43,713 nt of DNA, taken from the NCBI RefSeq assembly GCF_025195125.1, contig NZ_JAMGSL010000017.1, positions 106,304 to 150,016 on the forward strand, written 5' to 3'. Within the stretch, counting starts at the first letter, position 1. Every line of letters starts with the position of its first letter. The notes below the pieces were generated by a model. The model searched no databases. It saw nothing but the letters and a program-made list of their open reading frames with translations, and was not told where the DNA came from. Source of the stretch: Streptomyces sp. Je 1-79. GTDB taxonomy: Bacteria > Actinomycetota > Actinomycetes > Streptomycetales > Streptomycetaceae. Positions 39,183-43,713 of the stretch are shown here, one piece after another. Both the position numbers and the translations under genes were made by a program.

Positions 39183-40169
39183 TCAGCCCTCACCGCCGTC
39201 CTGCGCCCGGAAGACGGGCAGCTCCAGCTCCTCGTCCACGCGGAGGAACTCCAGCCGGACCGGCACCCCGATCCGGACCTTGTCGTACGGCACACCGACC
39301 ACGTTGCTGATCATCCGTACGCCTTCCGCCAGTTCGATCAGACCGACCGCGTAGGGAGGGTCGAAGGCCGGGAAGGGCGGGTGGTGCATCACCACGTACG
39401 AGAAGACGGTCCCGGTGCCGCTCGCCTCGACGGCGTCCCACTCCTGCGAGCCGCAGGCGTTGCACCCGGGGAGCCACGGGAAGCGGAGGGTCGCGCAGGC
39501 TCCACAGCGCTGGACGAGCAGCCGGTGCGCGGCCACGCCCTCCCAGAAACCGGCGTTGTCCCGGTTGATCACCGGCCGGGGGCGCCTGGCGCCGGGCGCG
39601 CCGCTGCCCTTCGGCTTCGGTGCCGCCGGCGCGTACTTGAGGATGCGGAAACGGTGGGTGCCCGCGAGCTCGCCGTCGGCCTGGATGTCCATCCGGGTCG
39701 TGACGAAGTGCCCCGCCCCGAGCTTGGTGGTCTTGCGCTCCGACACCGACTCGATGACGGCGTCGAAGGTGATCGCCTCGCCGGGCCGCAGCGGACGCGG
39801 ATACTCCTGCTCGCAGTCGGTGGCGACCACGGACGTGTATCCCGCCTCGTCCAGGAGCGTGAGCAGCTCGTCGTACGCCCCGGAGCGGTCGGTGTGGCCG
39901 GAGAGACCGCCCATCGTCCACGCCTGGAGCATCGTGGGCGGCGCGACGGCGTCCGGTCCCCTGTAGGCCGGGTCGGTGTCCCCCATCGCCTCGCACCAGT
40001 GTCTGATCATGGGCTCGTTGACCAGGTCCTTGCCGACGCCCGCGGTGGCGGCGGGCTGCCCTTCGTACGCCTTCAACCGCTCGTACAGCCCGTCACTCAG
40101 TTCGCTCCGACCGTCGCCCAGCCCGTCACTCCGTCCGTCACTCAGTCCGCCACGCAGTCCCTCACTCAT
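39183..40169 (-). CDS. MaoC-DUF35 fusion (ChsH2-like)
   Basis: A 328-aa two-domain protein. After a repetitive start (GLSDGRSDGLGDGRSELSDG), residues about 30-185 are a MaoC hot-dog fold in which the catalytic His position reads Tyr (MGDTDPAYRG), so this half is probably not the catalytic one. Residues about 200-325 are a DUF35 unit: rubredoxin-like zinc ribbon CGAC-x11-CNAC, then an OB-fold. This architecture is that of ChsH2, whose DUF35 part binds Ltp2. ATG at 40169 overlaps the previous stop (ATGA). Confidence 0.88.
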   Translation of the reverse strand: MSEGLRGGLSDGRSDGLGDGRSELSDGLYERLKAYEGQPAATAGVGKDLVNEPMIRHWCEAMGDTDPAYRGPDAVAPPTMLQAWTMGGLSGHTDRSGAYDELLTLLDEAGYTSVVATDCEQEYPRPLRPGEAITFDAVIESVSERKTTKLGAGHFVTTRMDIQADGELAGTHRFRILKYAPAAPKPKGSGAPGARRPRPVINRDNAGFWEGVAAHRLLVQRCGACATLRFPWLPGCNACGSQEWDAVEASGTGTVFSYVVMHHPPFPAFDPPYAVGLIELAEGVRMISNVVGVPYDKVRIGVPVRLEFLRVDEELELPVFRAQDGGEG

Positions 40170-41332
40170 CGCCGCCCCCTCCCCTTCATGCCGAGTCGCA
40201 TCGTCGCGACGATCTCGCGCTGCACCTCGCTCACCCCTCCCCCGAAGGTGTTGATCTGCGCGGCGCGGTTCATCCGCTCGAGCTCACCGCCGTCGAACTC
40301 CCCCGGCGACCCCGCCCGCACGAGACCCGCTCCGCCCGCGATCTCCTGACATATTCGGTACACCTCCACCGCCGATTCGGTTCCCGCGAACTTCACGCCG
40401 CTGGCGTCTCCCGGGGCCAGCCGGCCCGCCCCCACATCCCCCACCAAACGCCAGTTGAGCAGGCGCGTTGCCGCGAGACGGGCATGCGCCTCGGCGGCCC
40501 GAATCCGTATCCACGGCTCGTCAATGCGACGCCGCCCCGTCACCGGATCGGGTGTGCGGGCGCTGCGGAGCGCCGCCTCGTAGAAGTCCTCGGCCTGCAT
40601 GCCGATCGCGGCGAGGGCGACGCGTTCGTGGTTGAGCTGGTTGGTGATCAGCCCCCAGCCGCCGTTCTCCTCCCCGACCAGGTTTCCGGCGGGGACGCGG
40701 ATGGAGTCGTAGTAGGTCGCCGTCGTCGTCAGCCCGCCGACCGTCTCGATGGGCGTCCAGGAGAAGCCGGCGGCGTCCGTCGGGACCAGCAGGATGGAGA
40801 TCCCGCGGTGCTTGGGGGCCTCGGGGTCGGTGCGGCAGGCGAGCCAGATCCAGTCGGCGTTCTGGGCGTTCGAGGTGAAGATCTTCTGCCCGTCGACCCG
40901 CCAGGATTCCCCGTCCCGTACCGCCTTCGTACGGAGCGAGGCCAGGTCGGTACCGGCCTCCGGCTCGCTGTACCCGATCGCGAAGACGGTCTCGCCACGC
41001 AGGATCCGGGGGAGGAAGTACGCCTTCTGTTCCTCGGTGCCGTACTTCATCAGGGTCGGGCCGACGGTGTTGAGCGTGACCATGGAGACGGGGGCGCCCG
41101 CCCGGTAGGCCTCGTCGAAGAAGACGAACTGCTCGTCGGGGCCGCGGCCCTGCCCTCCGTACTCGCGCGGCCAGCCGAGCCCGAGCATCCCGTCGCCGCC
41201 GATGCGGCGCAGCAGCGCGCGCTGCGCGGCGGTGTCGGCGGGAGGCGGCGGGCCGTCGGGCATCACGTCGCGGAAGTACGCGCGGAGTTCGGCGCGCAGC
41301 CGCAGCTGCCGCTCGGTCGGGGCGAGGTGCAC
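40166..41332 (-). CDS. Acyl-CoA dehydrogenase (FadE28/ChsE1 position)
   Basis: A 388-aa FAD-dependent acyl-CoA dehydrogenase with full-length three-domain fold: MLGLGWPREYGGQGRGP, AIGYSEPEAGTDLASLRT, WRVDGQKIFTSNAQNADW, NHERVALAAIG and INTFGGGVSEVQREIVATMRLGM. GTG at 41332 follows GGGAGGCCGTCGCC. First gene of the operon; its promoter carries a TTGACA box and an operator-like dyad. Pairing with the shorter dehydrogenase at 38153 is inferred from igr operons. Confidence 0.9.
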   Translation of the reverse strand: MHLAPTERQLRLRAELRAYFRDVMPDGPPPPADTAAQRALLRRIGGDGMLGLGWPREYGGQGRGPDEQFVFFDEAYRAGAPVSMVTLNTVGPTLMKYGTEEQKAYFLPRILRGETVFAIGYSEPEAGTDLASLRTKAVRDGESWRVDGQKIFTSNAQNADWIWLACRTDPEAPKHRGISILLVPTDAAGFSWTPIETVGGLTTTATYYDSIRVPAGNLVGEENGGWGLITNQLNHERVALAAIGMQAEDFYEAALRSARTPDPVTGRRRIDEPWIRIRAAEAHARLAATRLLNWRLVGDVGAGRLAPGDASGVKFAGTESAVEVYRICQEIAGGAGLVRAGSPGEFDGGELERMNRAAQINTFGGGVSEVQREIVATMRLGMKGRGRR

Positions 41333-41365
41333 GGCGACGGCCTCCCGGGGGTACGGCTAATGTTT

Positions 41366-41397
41366 CTGACTGTCCGTCAGATGCGGGAGCGTGTCAA
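41366..41397 (-). promoter_or_regulatory. Promoter and operator dyad of the igr-like operon
   Basis: On the minus strand TTGACA (41392-41397), a 17-bp spacer and GACAGT (41369-41374) form a good promoter. CTGAC-TGTCC-GTCAG (41366-41380, plus strand) is an inverted repeat covering the -10, a typical TetR-family operator position. The same CTGAC-N5-GTCAG occurs at 8496-8510. Confidence 0.65.
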
Positions 41398-41545
41398 GGT
41401 CACGGACGCGGCCGCCACCCCGGCGCCCCCGGCCGGCACCCCGTCGACACCCCGCCCGGCACCCGGGTTCGGCGCCCCGTCGGCGCCCCGTCCGGCGAAG
41501 GGCCCGGCCGAGGGTCCATGCGGAGAGCCGCGGGCGCACGCGCGG

Positions 41546-41667
41546 CGGCCTCCACGCTCAGCGGCCTCCACGCTCAGCGGCCTGCACGCCGGCGCCGAAG
41601 CGCCGCCGCACAGGCCGCCGTTCACCCCCCGGTCATTCCCCCCGGTCATTCCCCCCGGTCATTCCCC
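41546..41667. repeat. Two short tandem arrays in the intergenic region
   Basis: 41546-41577 holds two identical 16-bp units (CGGCCTCCACGCTCAG) plus a diverged third. 41629-41667 holds three identical 13-bp units (CCGGTCATTCCCC). The 360-base gap 41333-41693 has no supported gene; both arrays lie downstream of the NepA-like gene. Confidence 0.9.
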
Positions 41668-41693
41668 CCGTCGGGCCGGTCCCCAGCTCTCGG

Positions 41694-42002
41694 CTAGAAC
41701 CACCAGGGGTGGAAGTTCACCACCGGGTTGGACTGACCGATGGAGGTGAACCCGGAGCCGTTCACACTCGCGGTGTTGTTCTGATTGGAGGCGCCCGAGC
41801 CGGTGGCCACCTGCTGCGTGGTCGTCGAGTTGCCGACGTTGTCGCCGCCCACGCCGCTGCCGATGATGGTGGCGACGCTCGTGTTCGATCCGTCGTCCGC
41901 GAAGCCGCCGTTGTCGGCCTGCGCGACGCCGCCGAAGAGAGCGGCGGCCAGGGGCAGCGCGGCGGCAGCGGCGAGAACGCGGGCGGTACGGATGCTTGCC
42001 AT
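41694..42002 (-). CDS. nepA: Small secreted cell-wall protein, NepA-like
   Basis: A 102-aa exported protein. Signal peptide MASIRTARVLAAAAALPLAAALFGGVAQA with cleavage after Ala29; the mature 73 residues are rich in Gly, Asn, Ser and Thr with no Cys, ending in FHPWWF. The ATG at 42002 has GGAGG with a seven-base spacer. Size, export, composition and position next to the SigE-family sigma and acyl-CoA ligase genes match my memory of nepA (SCO4002), a spore-wall structural protein of S. coelicolor transcribed by SigN. Chaplins and rodlins look different. The symbol is tentative; the gene itself is secure. Confidence 0.65.
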   Translation of the reverse strand: MASIRTARVLAAAAALPLAAALFGGVAQADNGGFADDGSNTSVATIIGSGVGGDNVGNSTTTQQVATGSGASNQNNTASVNGSGFTSIGQSNPVVNFHPWWF

Positions 42003-42396
42003 GTCTTTTCCTCCGTGAGCTGAGCTGAAGCTGAGCCGTGTTGAAGTCGTGGTGCTGAAGCTGTGGTCGTGCTGAAGCTGTGGTGCTACTGAGCCTGCGG
42101 TGCTGCTGAAGAATCACTGAAGTAGGGCTATTTACACGGCAGTTGGCCGGCCGCCTCGGTCGTTGTGCTCGACGTCGCGACTCCAGAGTTGCCCACGCAA
42201 TCCCCGGCGAACCACCCCTCACAGACCGATTCCCCCTCAAGCGTGAGGACAAGTCGATAAACCCCCTTCACGCACCCAAAGCCGCAGCTCACGGAGGTCG
42301 GGGCGGGGGCCGCTCCGCCGAAACCGCACCGCAACAAGGGAGGAAGCGTTCCGGCAGATTTTCAGCCAATCCTCCCCGCTTCCCTTTTTCGAACGC
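42003..42396. promoter_or_regulatory. Divergent promoter region with repetitive leader
   Basis: Lies between the NepA-like gene (-) and the primase-like gene (+). 42022-42115 is built from imperfect units around GCTGAAGCTGTGGT, which would form the 5' leader of the NepA-like mRNA if the promoter is beyond 42115. AT-rich GGCTATTTACACGG at 42127-42140 may contain its -10. No coding sequence is confirmed; a 69-codon Cys-containing frame on the minus strand (42128-42337) is doubtful. TTCCCTTTTTCGAACGC just before 42397 may belong to the primase gene promoter. Confidence 0.5.
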
Positions 42397-42414
42397 ATGT
42401 ACGAAACTGGGTCC

Positions 42415-43302
42415 ATGGCCACCTCCGACCGGCGCTCCGCCACCCTGGCCCTCGCCCACGCGCTGTCCGCGGCAGAACGTGGGCTCCCCGTCATCCCCCT
42501 GTCGCCCTCGAAGCTCCCCGCGCTGCGCTCACCCCACCGGGACGACCCCGAGCCGGCCCCCTGCCACGGCGAGTGCGGCCGCCCCGGACACGGGGTGCAC
42601 GACGCGACCACCGACCCGGCGGCCGTACGGGCGCTGTTCGCCGCCGCGCCCTGGGCCACCGGCTACGGCATCGCCTGCGGCCGCCCGCCCCTCCACCTGA
42701 TCGGCGTCGACCTCGACGTGCCCCACGGGGACACCCCCGCGGACGCCACGGCCGAGCTGCGCCACCTCGCGCTCCAGCACCTGTTCACGCTGCCGCCCAC
42801 GGTGACCGTGCTCACCCCGAGCGGCGGCCGCCACCTGTGGCTGACCGGCCCGCCGGACATCGTGGTCCCGAACTCGGCGAGCCGCCTCGCCCCCGGCATC
42901 GACATCCGAGGCGCCGGCGGCTACCTCGTGGGACCCGGCTCCGTCACCGCCAAGGGCGCGTACCGGCTGGCACCGGGCAGCGAGCACCTCGATCCTGCGC
43001 CCTGCCCGCGCGCCCTCCTCGCCCTGATCGCGCCCCCTACGCCACCCCCGCGCCCCCACCACGCCCCCGTGAGCCCCCGACAGGGCCGCGGGCTGGTCCA
43101 CTTCGTCCGCACCGCGCACGAGGGCCAGCGCAACACGCGCCTGTTCTGGGCGGCCTGCCGGGCGTACGAGAACGGCCTCGGCGACTCCCTCGCCGAGGCC
43201 CTCACCACGGCGGCCGTCCACACGGGCCTGACCGAACACGAGGCCCGCACGACGATCCTCTCGGCGGCCCGCCTCACCCAGAACACCGAACGCGTTCTCT
43301 GA
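42415..43302 (+). CDS. Bifunctional DNA primase/polymerase-like protein
   Basis: A 295-aa protein of the archaeo-eukaryotic primase-like Prim-Pol family common in actinobacteria. The N-terminus ATLALAHALSAAERGLPVIPLSPSKLPAL, the metal-binding LIGVDLDVP, SGGRHLWLTG and GIDIRGAGGYLVGPGS are typical. Residues after about 230 (GQRNTRLFWAACRAYENG) form the helical C-terminal part. I start at 42415; ATG 42397 six codons earlier is equally possible, neither has a strong ribosome site. Such genes occur on plasmids and also as single chromosomal copies, whose role is unclear. Confidence 0.85.
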   Translation: MATSDRRSATLALAHALSAAERGLPVIPLSPSKLPALRSPHRDDPEPAPCHGECGRPGHGVHDATTDPAAVRALFAAAPWATGYGIACGRPPLHLIGVDLDVPHGDTPADATAELRHLALQHLFTLPPTVTVLTPSGGRHLWLTGPPDIVVPNSASRLAPGIDIRGAGGYLVGPGSVTAKGAYRLAPGSEHLDPAPCPRALLALIAPPTPPPRPHHAPVSPRQGRGLVHFVRTAHEGQRNTRLFWAACRAYENGLGDSLAEALTTAAVHTGLTEHEARTTILSAARLTQNTERVL

Positions 43303-43320
43303 CCCGCTCAACCGCCGAGC

Positions 43321-43346
43321 CGCCCGGGAAGTGGATCTCCCGGGCG
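43321..43346. terminator. Hairpin after the primase-like gene
   Basis: Perfect 9-bp arms CGCCCGGGA (43321-43329) and TCCCGGGCG (43338-43346), 19 bases after the primase stop, between convergent genes. No T-tract. Confidence 0.65.
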
Positions 43347-43380
43347 CCCGGCCCTCATCGTCCAACACGACCGATCGGGT

Positions 43381-43478
43381 GCCGTCAGACCGCCTCGTGG
43401 GCGTCCCGCGGGTGCCGTCAGATCACCTCATGGGCCTCCGCAGGCGCCGTCAGATCACCTCGTGGGCGTCCCGCGGAT
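43381..43478. repeat. Three tandem copies of a 32-33-bp unit
   Basis: Units at 43381-43413, 43414-43445 and 43446-43478 begin GCCGTCAGA and share CCTC-G/A-TGGGC. The last copy contains the 3' end and stop codon of the gene at 43450, so the other two are duplicates of that gene end lying beyond its stop. Confidence 0.85.
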
Positions 43479-43710
43479 GCCCGCAGACGCGGATGATCGC
43501 ACCTGCGCCGAAGTCCGGCCCCGTGAAATCCTGGTATTGGCTGAAGCAGAAGTCGGAATCACCACGAAATCCCGGACATCCGCACGGTCGGACCGGAGAG
43601 CCGGGCGAATCCACCCCGGTGCAGAATTCCAAGGACCCGTGTGACAGAGGAGTTGGGTCGATTCCGGACCGTGCGAGCACGTCAGCGGCTGTGGCTCGTG
43701 CCTGACTCAC
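43450..43710 (-). CDS. Cys-rich hypothetical protein, possibly partial
   Basis: An 86-codon frame reaching a GTG at 43710, three bases from the window edge. The true start may be outside, so treat the 5' end as unknown. The product has a CGC triplet (PCGCPGF), DFCFSQY and a C-terminal RVCGHPRDAHEVI, five Cys plus His that could bind a metal. Codon third positions are less GC-rich in the middle than in neighbours. No family recognised. The 3' end is duplicated downstream. Confidence 0.55.
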   Translation of the reverse strand: MSQARATAADVLARSGIDPTPLSHGSLEFCTGVDSPGSPVRPCGCPGFRGDSDFCFSQYQDFTGPDFGAGAIIRVCGHPRDAHEVI

Positions 43711-43713
43711 CAG

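Noticed and set aside
41694..42002. Chaplin or rodlin identity for the small secreted protein
   Set aside because: It has no chaplin Cys pair or sorting signal and does not read like the rodlin sequence I remember.
42128..42337. 69-codon Cys-containing frame on the minus strand upstream of the NepA-like gene
   Set aside because: TTG start without a ribosome site, low GC third positions, overlaps the probable promoter region; kept only as doubtful.
42415..43302. Evidence of a plasmid or integrated element from the primase-like gene
   Set aside because: No integrase, excisionase, transfer genes or attachment repeats nearby; similar single genes occur in the Streptomyces core.
43381..43478. 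CRISPR or attachment site
   Set aside because: Contiguous copies of a gene end, no spacers, no integrase or tRNA nearby.

Overview
This is high-GC actinobacterial DNA, almost certainly from a Streptomyces chromosome core. GC-rich third codon positions, frequent GTG/TTG starts, a SigF/SigN-type pair of SigB-family sigma factors, an XRE-DUF5753/DUF397 pair, an SSI-type protease inhibitor and a NepA-like secreted protein all point that way. From memory the gene order follows S. coelicolor from about SCO4042 (next to upp) down to about SCO4001. No search was run, so that correspondence is recollection. I see no insertion sequence, prophage, CRISPR array or rRNA.

Layout. 1-3.4 kb: 23-bp tandem repeat, LytR_C envelope protein, upp, a small basic protein, the tadA-associated gene, tadA and tRNA-Ser(CGA). 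3.4-6.2 kb: secreted VCBS-repeat protein, a 54-aa membrane protein and a Dabb protein. 6.2-9.7 kb: sigF-like and sigN-like genes, a lipoprotein and a hypothetical. 9.7-12.7 kb: XRE-DUF5753/DUF397 cassette, small conserved protein, DoxX-like protein, SUMF1-domain protein, tail-anchored protein. 12.8-16.7 kb: a MarR-MFS-YceI unit in which both the transporter and the YceI protein carry carboxypeptidase-regulatory-like beta domains. 16.7-19.1 kb: a second DHA2 MFS pump with a TetR gene, preceded by a perfect 45-bp inverted repeat. 19.1-25.2 kb: response regulator, sensor kinase with a His-rich tail, GT2-GtrA and a GT39/83-like transferase in one operon. 25.2-28.8 kb: amidohydrolase, ABM-fold protein, DUF2797 protein, PH-like protein, tRNA-Arg(ACG) and tRNA-Ser(GCT). 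29.0-33.5 kb: SSI-like inhibitor and a 1289-aa PAS/pseudokinase/receiver protein. 33.6-36.1 kb: acyl-CoA ligase and a SigE-family ECF sigma factor. 36.4-41.3 kb: a five-gene, overlapping or abutting operon matching the mycobacterial igr cassette (acyl-CoA dehydrogenase, ChsH2-like, acyl-CoA dehydrogenase, ChsH1-like, Ltp2-like). 41.7-43.7 kb: NepA-like gene, primase-polymerase-like gene, and a Cys-rich small gene at the window edge.

How the parts relate. TadA converts A34 of tRNA-Arg(ACG) to inosine, and that tRNA gene is also in the window. SigN is reported to drive nepA in S. coelicolor, and both candidates are here. The igr-like operon has all the parts expected for removing a short side chain from a steroid or other isoprenoid-like CoA ester. 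Its promoter carries a CTGAC-N5-GTCAG operator-like dyad that recurs in front of the lipoprotein gene.

The strongest items for a second look are the igr-like operon and its 20-bp start-stop duplication, the MFS/YceI pair sharing the same accessory domain, the 45-bp operator or leader hairpin, and the degenerate PAS-kinase-receiver protein with repeated PTGRRR motifs.
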